From: Candidatus Eiseniibacteriota bacterium
GTDB lineage: Bacteria; Eisenbacteria; RBG-16-71-46
Length of the DNA stretch: 10,195 bases
Direction: 5' to 3'
Assembly (NCBI GenBank): GCA_005893365.1
Contig: VBPB01000148.1
Span: 1 to 10,195 of the forward strand
This document shows, in pieces, positions 1 to 6,010 of the stretch (position 1 is the first letter of the stretch; each line of letters opens with the position of its first letter). The notes under the pieces were generated by a model that was not told where the DNA came from, did no database searches, and saw only the letters and a program-made list of their open reading frames with translations. A program made the translations under genes and the position numbers.

Positions 1-231
1 CGCTGCGCGCGCGGCGACAGCGCCTATTGTGAACCGCGCGCCTACGTCCCCCCGAATGCGTCAAGCGAAATCGCAATCGACGGCGAGATTCTTTTCCAGA
101 TGCACGGTCTAATACCATCTCGGCGGAACAGGCGATCCACGCGTCCGCACGTGGCCGGCGACGCTTCGATCGCGCCGAAGCGCAACGCATTCATCCCATG
201 GACCCGATGCTGCTACGCTGCGCGGCCGTGA
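1..231 (+). other. Leader region with a possible C-terminal fragment of an upstream gene
   Basis: Frame 1 is open from the left edge to a TGA at 229-231, 76 codons. Its stop overlaps the GTG start of the kinase as GTGA, the overlap expected of coupled genes. Against this, third-position G+C is only about 72% by my count, well below the neighbouring genes, and the translation recalls no family. Frame 2 is also open to a TAA at 110-112. Bases 60-120 are clearly AT-richer than the rest, as a promoter region would be. I cannot decide between the end of a real gene and non-coding leader; more bases to the left would settle it. Confidence 0.2.
211..219 (+). promoter_or_regulatory. Possible extended -10 element for the ROK kinase
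   Basis: TGC followed by TACGCT (214-219) resembles an extended -10 box (TGn + TAnnnT). It lies 8 bases before the GTG at 228, so transcription would begin at about 226, giving a nearly leaderless mRNA. There is no Shine-Dalgarno sequence before 228 or before the alternative ATG at 198, which fits. No good -35 is visible. A weaker -10-like TAATAC lies at 110-115. Confidence 0.3.
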
Positions 232-1166
232 GCGCATCCTCCGGATCCCGATACGCCGTCGGCCTCGATCTCGGGGGCACGGACCTCAAGGCCGCCCGCG
301 TCTCGGCGGACGGCCGGCTCGAAGGCTTCGCGAAGCGCCCGTCGCGGGCGGCCGAGAGCGCCGAGGGGCCCCTCGAGGCGATCGCCGAGGCGGTCGCGGC
401 GCTGACCCACGGCGCGCGCGACGGACTCATCGGCGTCGGCCTCGGCTCGCCGGGCGTCATCGACCCCGTGACCGGATCGCTCGCGGGCCCGACGCCGCAC
501 CTGCACTTCTGGGAGGCGTTCCCGCTCCGCGAGCGGCTGAGCCAGCGGCTCGGCCTGCCGGTCGTCGTGGACAACGATGCCAACCTGGCCGCCCTGGCGG
601 AGCACCGGCTGGGGGCCGCCCGCGGGGCACGGGTCTCGATCACCGTCACGGTCGGCACCGGCATCGGCGCGGGGATCGTCGTCGAAGGCCGCGTGCTGCA
701 CGGGGCCCGGGGCGGGGCGGGTGAGATCGGTCACCTGCCGCTGGGACGCGGCGGGGCGCCGTGTCGCTGTGGCGTCCCGGACTGCGTCGAGCCCGACGCC
801 TCGGGCAGCGGCCTCGCGCGCCATGCCCGCGAGCTCGGGCTCTCGCCGGCCGAGGCGGCGACGGTGTTCGCCGCGGCCGAGGCCGGCGACCCGCGGGCGC
901 AGGCGGTGGTCGCGGCGATGGCCGACCGGCTGGGGGCCGCCCTCGGCGTGGCGGTCAGCCTCATCGATCCCGACGTGGTCGTGCTGGGCGGCGGCGTCGC
1001 CCAGGCGGGGGAGCGGTTGCTCGAGCCGGTGCGGGCGGCGGTGAGCCGGTACACGCTCGCGACCCATCGCGAGGGCCTGCGCGTGGTCGCGGCCGCGCTG
1101 GGCGAGCGGGCGGGGGTGATCGGCGCCGGCCTCCTGGCGTGGGACGCCGCGGCGCGGAGCGCCTGA
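228..1166 (+). CDS. ROK-family sugar kinase (glucokinase-like)
   Basis: Predicted cytoplasmic ATP-dependent sugar kinase, 312 aa from GTG 228. The order of motifs is typical of ROK kinases: the phosphate-binding GLDLGGT at residues 12-18, DNDAN at 115-119 with the expected catalytic Asp117, a glycine-rich GTGIGAG, GEIGH at 166-169 and the zinc site CxCG(x3)CxE at 179-188. His169, Cys179, Cys181 and Cys186 are the expected zinc ligands and Glu166 a sugar contact. VVVLGGGV near the end is also family-typical. There is no N-terminal helix-turn-helix, so it is a kinase and not a ROK repressor. GTG 228 is preferred over ATG 198 because family members begin just before the DLGGT motif and the extra ten residues look unrelated. 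Substrate is not fixed by sequence: glucose is likeliest; fructose, allose or N-acetylmannosamine are possible. It converges on the barrel gene with 4 bp between stops. Confidence 0.9.
   Translation: MSASSGSRYAVGLDLGGTDLKAARVSADGRLEGFAKRPSRAAESAEGPLEAIAEAVAALTHGARDGLIGVGLGSPGVIDPVTGSLAGPTPHLHFWEAFPLRERLSQRLGLPVVVDNDANLAALAEHRLGAARGARVSITVTVGTGIGAGIVVEGRVLHGARGGAGEIGHLPLGRGGAPCRCGVPDCVEPDASGSGLARHARELGLSPAEAATVFAAAEAGDPRAQAVVAAMADRLGAALGVAVSLIDPDVVVLGGGVAQAGERLLEPVRAAVSRYTLATHREGLRVVAAALGERAGVIGAGLLAWDAAARSA
1151..1163 (+). terminator. Hairpin at the convergent gene ends, weak terminator candidate
   Basis: GGCGC-GGA-GCGCC is a perfect 5-bp stem with a 3-base loop ending at the kinase stop codon. 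A possible outer stem pairs GGGAC (1141-1145) with GTCCC (1181-1185), enclosing both stop codons. There is no T-run on either side, so this is not a standard intrinsic terminator. It could serve both convergent genes as a roadblock, or be chance in GC-rich DNA. Confidence 0.2.
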
Positions 1167-1170
1167 GGCC

Positions 1171-2487
1171 CTAGGACTTCGTCCCGAAGCGCGGGTTCAC
1201 CACGTTGTTGTAGATCGAGCCGAACGTGTAGCTCACGCCGACCGAGAGGCTGTACTGGTACTCGGTCGCCAGCTCCCGGCGCTGGAGCAGGATCTCCTGG
1301 TCGGTCGCCGAGGCGCGTGGCAGCGAAAGCTGGTCGCGCACGCGCTCGCCGCTCGCCCCCAGGTCGAGCGAGAGGCCCTCGGCCAGGCGCAGCGAGACCG
1401 AGCCCGACGCCTTGAGGTGGTTCTGGCGGATATCGCGGAAGTAGTGCTGTGCCTGGAGCGCCAGCCCACTCGTGCCCCACACCTCGGCGCTCTCCAGCGT
1501 CACCGCCAGCGCCTGGCTGGAGAGGAACTCCTGGGTCTGGTCGTAGATGGTTTCCTCGAAGTACCGCATGTGGCGCACGTCGGTCGTGTAATCGAGGCGG
1601 AGCTGGCGGCGCGTGCTCTCGGAGTAGCGGAAGAGGTCGCACTCCAGCGCCGGGCCGCCGCCGTACTCGAGCTTCACGTTGTCGTAGGTGGACGCGGCCG
1701 CCGTGCCCTGCACCATCGTCGACCAGTGCTCCCCGAGGCTCCAGACGTAGCGCATGCTCGCCGTCGGGTTGCGCGCGATGCTGCGGAGGTGGCTCCCGTC
1801 CGAAAGGGTGTAGCGGTCCTCCTGGTAGCTCCCGCCCACCTTGACGCCGAACTTGTGCGCGGCCCGGATCTGGCCCGCCGACTGGTAGAACTTGACCGAC
1901 AGCGAGCGGGTCAGCGACTCGCCCGACAGGTAGGCGCTCGCGTAGGTGTTGAACACCCAGTCGTGCCAGTGGTCGGGCCCATGCGGCGCGGGCCCGGCCG
2001 CCTCGGCCTCGTAGCCGATCGACAGGCGCGGGGCCGCGGTCGTGTGCGCCGCGTAGCGCGTGAGCCCGAGCGCCATGGTCCGCGCGGCCGCGTGCCGCGA
2101 CGCGTCGTCGGTGTCGGACGCCCGCTCGGTGAACCGCAGGGTGTCGTCGAGCCCCGCGAAGCGCCCGCGGCCGATGAAGGTCATCGTGATCTCGTTGCCG
2201 CCGGCGCCGTTCGTCTGCGAGGTGAGGAACAGGTGGACGTCGGCGACCGCCGGGTCGCGCACGTGGTCGACGAAGGTGACGTGGGTGCGCAGGTAGTCGA
2301 GGTTCGACGCGTCGCAGGACGGGCAGTCGGTGAAGACGCGCAGCGGGCCGGCCGCGTCCGGGGGCGAGGGGGCGTCCGCGGCCGCGAGCACCGCCGTGCG
2401 CGCCGCCAGCGGGCCGGTGGCGTCCCCGGGGTCGGCGAGGACCCCCGTGGCGGCGAGGAGCGCGGTCGCGGCGATCAGGCCGAACAC
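1171..2487 (-). CDS. Predicted secreted outer-membrane beta-barrel protein, uncharacterised family
   Basis: 438 aa from GTG 2487. Residues 1-18 are a hydrophobic Ala/Leu signal-like segment ending VLA before Asp-Pro, but lack the usual basic N-terminus. Residues 50-150 form a soluble-looking domain with a CxxC pair (Cys55, Cys58), YLRTHV, FVDHVRD, DVHLFLTSQ and FIGRGRF. From about 155 to the end, alternating aromatic/polar segments look like transmembrane beta strands, closing with SYTFGSIYNNVVNPRF. I recall this N-terminal pattern and C-terminal signature from hypothetical proteins of Acidobacteriota and Gemmatimonadota; no function is known to me. The soluble part loosely recalls a TolB-N/CsgG-like periplasmic fold (inference). 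It starts 20 bp after the miaB stop on the same strand, so co-transcription is likely. An in-frame CTG at 2509-2511 would add Arg-containing residues before the hydrophobic core and make a better signal peptide. Gene call firm; location probable; function unknown. Confidence 0.8.
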   Translation of the reverse strand: MFGLIAATALLAATGVLADPGDATGPLAARTAVLAAADAPSPPDAAGPLRVFTDCPSCDASNLDYLRTHVTFVDHVRDPAVADVHLFLTSQTNGAGGNEITMTFIGRGRFAGLDDTLRFTERASDTDDASRHAAARTMALGLTRYAAHTTAAPRLSIGYEAEAAGPAPHGPDHWHDWVFNTYASAYLSGESLTRSLSVKFYQSAGQIRAAHKFGVKVGGSYQEDRYTLSDGSHLRSIARNPTASMRYVWSLGEHWSTMVQGTAAASTYDNVKLEYGGGPALECDLFRYSESTRRQLRLDYTTDVRHMRYFEETIYDQTQEFLSSQALAVTLESAEVWGTSGLALQAQHYFRDIRQNHLKASGSVSLRLAEGLSLDLGASGERVRDQLSLPRASATDQEILLQRRELATEYQYSLSVGVSYTFGSIYNNVVNPRFGTKS

Positions 2488-2507
2488 GGGCGCCCGGGCG
2501 TCCGGTC

Positions 2508-3875
2508 TCAGGCGCCGGCCCGCAGCAGCACGGGCTCGGGCGGGGGTGCCGCCACCGCCTCACCGATGAGCGTGATCGGGGTGGCGCCGACGACCCGCAC
2601 GCGGCGCAGGGCGCCGGCCTTAGTGCCGTCGTCGTCGAACACCACGGTCTTGAAGTGCTCGCTCTTGCCGAAGAGCTGTCCGTCGCCGCGGCCGGGTGCC
2701 GCGCCCTCGCCGCCGCCCCGGCGCGCCGGGCCCTCGACCAGCACCTCGACCTCGCGGCCGATCAGGCGGTCGTTGATGGCGCCCGAGATCGCGTGCTGCT
2801 GGGCGATCAGCCGCTCCAGGCGCCGGCCCTTCTCCTCCTCGGGGACGGTCTCGGCCTGCCGCCAGGCCCGCGTGTCGGGGCGCGCCGAGTACTTGAACAG
2901 GAAGGCGCTGTCGAAGCGCACCTCGCGCATATAGTCCGCGGTGCGCGCGAAGTCCGCCTCGGTCTCGCCCGGGAAGCCGACGATGATGTCGGTCGAGAGC
3001 GCGAGCCCGGGGACGGCCGCCCGCAGCCGCGCCACGACGTCGCGGTACTGCGCGAGCGTGTACGAGCGCGCCATGTCGCGCAGCACCGTGTCCGAGGCCG
3101 ACTGGAGCGGCAGGTGGACCTGAGGGCAGACCTTGTCGCAGCCGGCGATGGCGGCGATCACCCGCTCGCCCATGTCGCTGGGATGGGGCGAGGTGAAGCG
3201 GATGCGGGCGAGGCCGTCCACGGCGTCGGCGGCGCGTAGCAGGTCGGCGAAGTCGTGCGTGCCGTCGTGATAGGAGTTGACGGTCTGCCCCAGGAACACC
3301 ACCTCGCGGAAGCCGCCCGCGACCGCCGCGCGCACCTGGCCGATCAGGTCGGCGAGCGGCAGGCTGCGCTCGCGTCCGCGGGTGTAGGGCACGACGCAGT
3401 AGGTGCAGAACTTGTCGCACCCGCGCTGCACCGTGATCCAGGCCCGCACGCCGCTGGCGCGGCGCGGCTCCAGGTCCCCGTAGGTCTCGTCGCGGTCGAG
3501 CCGCACCTCCGCCACCGGCCCGGCCGCGGCGCGCCGCAGCAGCTCGGGCAGGCGGCGGTAGCCGTCGGGCCCGACCACCAGATCGAGCACCCGCGCCTGG
3601 TCGAGCAGCCGGGCGCGCAGGTGCTGGGCCATGCAGCCCGCCACGCCGACGATCAGGTCGGGGCGCAAGCGCTTGAGCCGCGCGAAGTCGCCGAGACGGC
3701 CCAGGACGCGCTGCTCGGCGTGCTCGCGGATGGCGCAGGTGTTGAGGATGACCGCATCAGCGTCCTCGGGCCGGTCGGTGAGGGTCATGCCGGCACGCTC
3801 CAGCACGCCGGCCATGGTCTCGCTGTCGGCGACGTTCATCTGGCAGCCGTAGGTCTCGAGGAACACGCGTCTCAT
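2508..3875 (-). CDS. miaB: tRNA-2-methylthio-N6-dimethylallyladenosine synthase MiaB
   Basis: Radical-SAM methylthiotransferase that adds a methylthio group to C2 of i6A37 in tRNAs reading UNN codons; it acts after MiaA, which is not in the window. Residues 1-120 form the MTTase N-terminal domain with all three auxiliary-cluster cysteines: Cys11 (YGCQMN), Cys47 (NTCAIR) and Cys81 (AGCMAQ). The radical-SAM CxxxCxxC is Cys153, Cys157 and Cys160 (CDKFCTYC), followed by PYTRGRERS, FLGQTVNSY, PHPSDM, PLQSASD and TDIIVGFPGE. The C-terminal TRAM domain (from about residue 375) carries a Gly/Arg-rich loop after VEVLVEGPARR that seems longer than usual. At 455 aa the length is normal for the family, and the YGCQMN and NTC motifs favour MiaB over MtaB or RimO. 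The ATG at 3875 has no Shine-Dalgarno sequence; a -10-like element lies 9 bp upstream. The barrel gene follows immediately downstream. Confidence 0.97.
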   Translation of the reverse strand: MRRVFLETYGCQMNVADSETMAGVLERAGMTLTDRPEDADAVILNTCAIREHAEQRVLGRLGDFARLKRLRPDLIVGVAGCMAQHLRARLLDQARVLDLVVGPDGYRRLPELLRRAAAGPVAEVRLDRDETYGDLEPRRASGVRAWITVQRGCDKFCTYCVVPYTRGRERSLPLADLIGQVRAAVAGGFREVVFLGQTVNSYHDGTHDFADLLRAADAVDGLARIRFTSPHPSDMGERVIAAIAGCDKVCPQVHLPLQSASDTVLRDMARSYTLAQYRDVVARLRAAVPGLALSTDIIVGFPGETEADFARTADYMREVRFDSAFLFKYSARPDTRAWRQAETVPEEEKGRRLERLIAQQHAISGAINDRLIGREVEVLVEGPARRGGGEGAAPGRGDGQLFGKSEHFKTVVFDDDGTKAGALRRVRVVGATPITLIGEAVAAPPPEPVLLRAGA

Positions 3876-3884
3876 GGGGCGAGG

Positions 3885-3893
3885 ACGATAGCA
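3885..3893 (-). promoter_or_regulatory. Possible extended -10 element for miaB
   Basis: On the minus strand TGC-TATCGT matches an extended -10 box (TGn + TAnnnT). The hexamer ends 9 bases before the miaB ATG, so the predicted transcription start is about 3 bases before it. This suggests a nearly leaderless mRNA and matches the lack of a Shine-Dalgarno sequence. No convincing -35 is present. Confidence 0.35.
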
Positions 3894-3962
3894 TGGGCCG
3901 CGGCGGGGCGGCCAGCGCGGGCCGCGCGCGGTGACGCCGGGAGGGTCCGGGGCGACGCGACC

Positions 3963-3981
3963 GCCGGGAGGCCGGCCGGCC
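3963..3981 (-). terminator. GC-rich stem-loop after the soluble PP2C gene, weak terminator candidate
   Basis: In the 111-bp gap between the PP2C stop and miaB, GCCGG-GAGG-CCGGC (3963-3976) forms a 5-bp hairpin and overlaps the perfect palindrome GGCCGGCCGGCC (3970-3981). The position suits transcript ending before miaB's own promoter, but no U-tract follows. The rest of the gap holds only GC-rich sequence and the miaB -10 candidate. Confidence 0.22.
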
Positions 3982-3986
3982 AGCGC

Positions 3987-5288
3987 TCAGTCGTTGGGGG
4001 TGTAGCGGACCGCGAACACCGCCAGATCGTCGGCGGGGACGGTCCGGCCGCTGAAGCTACGGGCCGCCTCGCACACCGCGCGGGTGAGGCGCTCGAGCGG
4101 CTGGCGGCGCAGGTCGGTGACCAGGCTGGCCAGCCGGTGGTCGCCGAGCGTGCGGCCGAGGCCGTCGCGCGCCAGCACGACGCCGTTGCTCGCGCCGACC
4201 ACCAGGTCGCCGGGCAGCATGCGGAGCGTCTCCTCGCGGTAGTCCGCCTGGCCCATCGCGCCCGCCACCGGCCCGCCCGTGTCGAGCGCACGCGGGGGAT
4301 TGTCGTCGACGGGCACCCAGAGCGGCGCGGGCATGCCGGCGTTGCAGTAGCTCAGCTCGCCGCTGCCCGAGAACTGGCCGACCCACATCGCCAGGTGCCC
4401 GCCGGGCGCGAGGCGGCCGTGGAGGGCCGCGTTCATGCGCGCCACCAGCGCCACCGCCGAGCGTTCGGGCGTGGCGCTCGCGACCAGCATGCCGTGCACG
4501 AAGGCCGACATCACCGCCGCGGCGACCCCGGTCGCCGACGCGTCGATCGCCGCCAGCGTCTGGCCGCCGCTGGCGTGCGGGATGCGCACGCACAGGTCGC
4601 CGGCGTCGCGCGCACACGGGACCCGGGCGACCCCGAACTCGAAGTTGCGGGCCTCGGTGGCGCCTTCGTGGAGCATGGTGTTGATCCAGGCGTCGGCAGG
4701 CGCCTGGAGCTGGCGCAGCAGCCGCTCGCCCAGGAGGGCGCGGTGGACGCGCTCCACCGCCACCCCCACGGGGTAGCAGAGTCGGGCGACCGCGATCATC
4801 TCCTCCTCGTCGAAGACGCGGTCGGGCGTCGAGCGCGCCAGGTTGACCACCCCGACCGGGCCGTCGAAGCCTTCGATCGGAAGACTCAGGGCGGATTCGA
4901 TCGTGCAGTCGCACCCTTCGAACCGCTCCTCCTTGATGTCGCCGTTGAGGATGACCGGGCGCTGGTTCTCGACCACCCACTCGCTGATGCTGCGGGTCCG
5001 GTACGGGAGGTCCTGGCCGGTCAGGTCCACGGGCACGCCGAAGGCGTTGGCGATCACGAGCCGGCCGGTGTCGGGGTTGATGAGCATGATCGAGGCGCGC
5101 GTGGCCCCGGAGGCTTCGACCAACAGCGGGAGGAGCTGGCCGCAGGCGACGAGCAAGTCGGGAACCGCCGCCACCGCGGCACAGGTCTCGGCGACCCGGC
5201 TGGCGATGTCGTTGCCATACGGCGTTGCGGGCGCCCGCGCCGCGGTGGCGCTCCGGCGTCCGGATGCGGTGCTGCGGCGATGGTCCAC
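3987..5288 (-). CDS. Soluble GAF-PP2C (SpoIIE-like) protein with degenerate active site
   Basis: 433 aa from GTG 5288, with no signal or membrane segment. Residues 30-185 are a GAF domain (ASIMLINPDTG, IANAFG, SISEWVVENQRPV, SALSLPI, GVVNLAR). Residues 205-430 are a PP2C domain of the SpoIIE/RsbU type, recognisable from AGD (231), AAIDASATG (Asp249), YCNAGMPAPLW, PGDLVVGASNG and DDLAVFAVR (Asp420-421). Aligned with the phosphatase at 6011-8335, Asp231, Asp249 and Asp420-421 are kept, but the second Asp of GGDFYD is Val234, the TDG Asp is Asn368, and the DVxGKG glycine and lysine are changed. It may therefore be weak, inactive or a phosphoprotein-binding pseudophosphatase (inference). The frame stays open far upstream; GTG 5288 is chosen because GAGGA lies 3 bp before it and the more upstream residues look non-coding. 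Partners such as an STAS anti-anti-sigma protein are not nearby. Confidence 0.88.
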   Translation of the reverse strand: MDHRRSTASGRRSATAARAPATPYGNDIASRVAETCAAVAAVPDLLVACGQLLPLLVEASGATRASIMLINPDTGRLVIANAFGVPVDLTGQDLPYRTRSISEWVVENQRPVILNGDIKEERFEGCDCTIESALSLPIEGFDGPVGVVNLARSTPDRVFDEEEMIAVARLCYPVGVAVERVHRALLGERLLRQLQAPADAWINTMLHEGATEARNFEFGVARVPCARDAGDLCVRIPHASGGQTLAAIDASATGVAAAVMSAFVHGMLVASATPERSAVALVARMNAALHGRLAPGGHLAMWVGQFSGSGELSYCNAGMPAPLWVPVDDNPPRALDTGGPVAGAMGQADYREETLRMLPGDLVVGASNGVVLARDGLGRTLGDHRLASLVTDLRRQPLERLTRAVCEAARSFSGRTVPADDLAVFAVRYTPND

Positions 5289-5507
5289 GGGTCCTCGTGC
5301 GGGCGTGGGGCGGAGACTCTCCGGGGCTATCGGCCATCCGGACGGGTGACTTGAGGCCGCGGGGCGCTCCCGCCGCGCGCGTGGGCGCGGCCGGGGCACC
5401 GGCGCGGCATCCCGGGCACCCTGGCGGGACCCAAGCGGCCGGGCGCGCTTGACCGCCATCGCCGCCGTCCCGCAGACTCGACGCGCAGCGCCCCCCCCGG
5501 AGGTGCC
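5289..5507. promoter_or_regulatory. Divergent intergenic region between the PP2C gene and queF
   Basis: These 219 bp must hold the promoters of two divergent genes. For queF, TTGACC (5449-5454) is a good -35 match, followed after 18 bp by CAGACT (5473-5478), a weak -10, which would give a leader of about 23 nt. The C-run at 5491-5498 directly precedes the Shine-Dalgarno sequence GGAGGT (5499-5504), three bases before the ATG. I see no clear box for the minus-strand gene. No preQ1 riboswitch is evident upstream of queF: the leader is short and lacks the A-rich tail of that class. Confidence 0.35.
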
Positions 5508-5957
5508 ATGCCCGGCCGTCCGTCCCGCCAGCTCGCCACGTTCTCCAATCCGCATCCCCAGCGCGACTACGTCATCCGTCACGAGTGCCCCGAGTACACG
5601 GCCCTCTGTCCGGTGACCGGGCAGCCCGACTTCGGCACCATCGTGGTGGTCTACACGCCGGACCGGCACTGCATCGAGCTCAAGTCCCTCAAGCTCTATC
5701 TGTGGTCGTTCCGGGACGAGGGCCACTTCTTCGAGCAGGTCACGAACCAGATCCTCGACGACCTGGTGCGCGCCTGCCGCCCGCGACGGATGACGGTGAT
5801 CGGCCGCTTCAACGTGCGCGGCGGCATCGCCAGCACCGTGGTGGCGAGGCATCCGGCCTCCACCGGGCGGACCGCGCGACGCGCCGGGACCCGCCGCGGG
5901 GCGGAGCGCCCCGGTCGGCGGGGTGGCCTAAGCGCGCGGCGCGGAGCGCGCGGCTGA
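5508..5957 (+). CDS. queF: NADPH-dependent 7-cyano-7-deazaguanine reductase QueF (type I)
   Basis: Reduces the nitrile of preQ0 to the aminomethyl group of preQ1, the late precursor of queuosine at tRNA position 34; cytoplasmic, T-fold enzyme. It is a short type I (unimodular) form. CPVTGQPDFG holds the thioimide-forming Cys34 and the proton donor Asp41. ELKSLKLYLWSFRDEG (57-72) is the QueF signature region, and Glu76 fits the substrate-binding Glu. RFNVRGGI (100-107) is also conserved. In the enzymes I recall, that Glu is preceded by His (FHE); here the sequence is HFFE. After residue 117 comes a 32-residue Arg/Gly-rich tail with no recognisable domain, overlapping a GC-rich inverted repeat, and probably non-functional. 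ATG 5508 has GGAGGT 3 bp upstream. Other queuosine genes (queC, queD, queE, tgt) are not in the window. The membrane PP2C gene starts 53 bp downstream on the same strand. Confidence 0.95.
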   Translation: MPGRPSRQLATFSNPHPQRDYVIRHECPEYTALCPVTGQPDFGTIVVVYTPDRHCIELKSLKLYLWSFRDEGHFFEQVTNQILDDLVRACRPRRMTVIGRFNVRGGIASTVVARHPASTGRTARRAGTRRGAERPGRRGGLSARRGARG

Positions 5958-5989
5958 CGCGCGCCGCGGGAGCCTGCGGGATGCCCCGC
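5935..5989 (+). repeat. Cluster of GC-rich inverted repeats after queF
   Basis: A 9-bp perfect stem pairs 5935-5943 with 5960-5968 around the queF stop codon. A second hairpin, GCGGG-ATGC-CCCGC, occupies 5976-5989, followed by the palindrome GCGGGCCCGC. No U-tract follows, so it is not a classical intrinsic terminator. It could slow polymerase or stabilise the queF transcript end, or be a by-product of composition. Confidence 0.3.
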
Positions 5990-6010
5990 GGGCCCGCTCC
6001 CTAAGCCACG

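Noticed and set aside
50..194. Small minus-strand frame from ATG 194 with about 49 codons in the leader
   Set aside because: No ribosome site, no recognisable motif, and it overlaps the likely promoter region of the kinase.
1417..2934. Plus-strand open frame of 505 codons across the barrel gene and the end of miaB
   Set aside because: Antisense to two real genes; low-complexity Arg/Val/Gly-rich translation without motifs.
3255..5354. Long plus-strand open frame (699 codons) opposite miaB and the PP2C gene
   Set aside because: It is the antisense shadow of two well-supported genes in GC-rich DNA; its translation is rich in His, Arg, Ala and Val with no domain motifs.
5449..5507. preQ1 riboswitch in front of queF
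   Set aside because: The candidate leader is very short and lacks the hairpin plus A-rich tail of preQ1-I; the C-run and Shine-Dalgarno sequence account for it.
5289..5852. In-frame N-terminal extension of the soluble PP2C protein up to base 5852
   Set aside because: The extra residues run antisense to queF and through the divergent promoter region; GTG 5288 with a nearby GAGGA is a better start.
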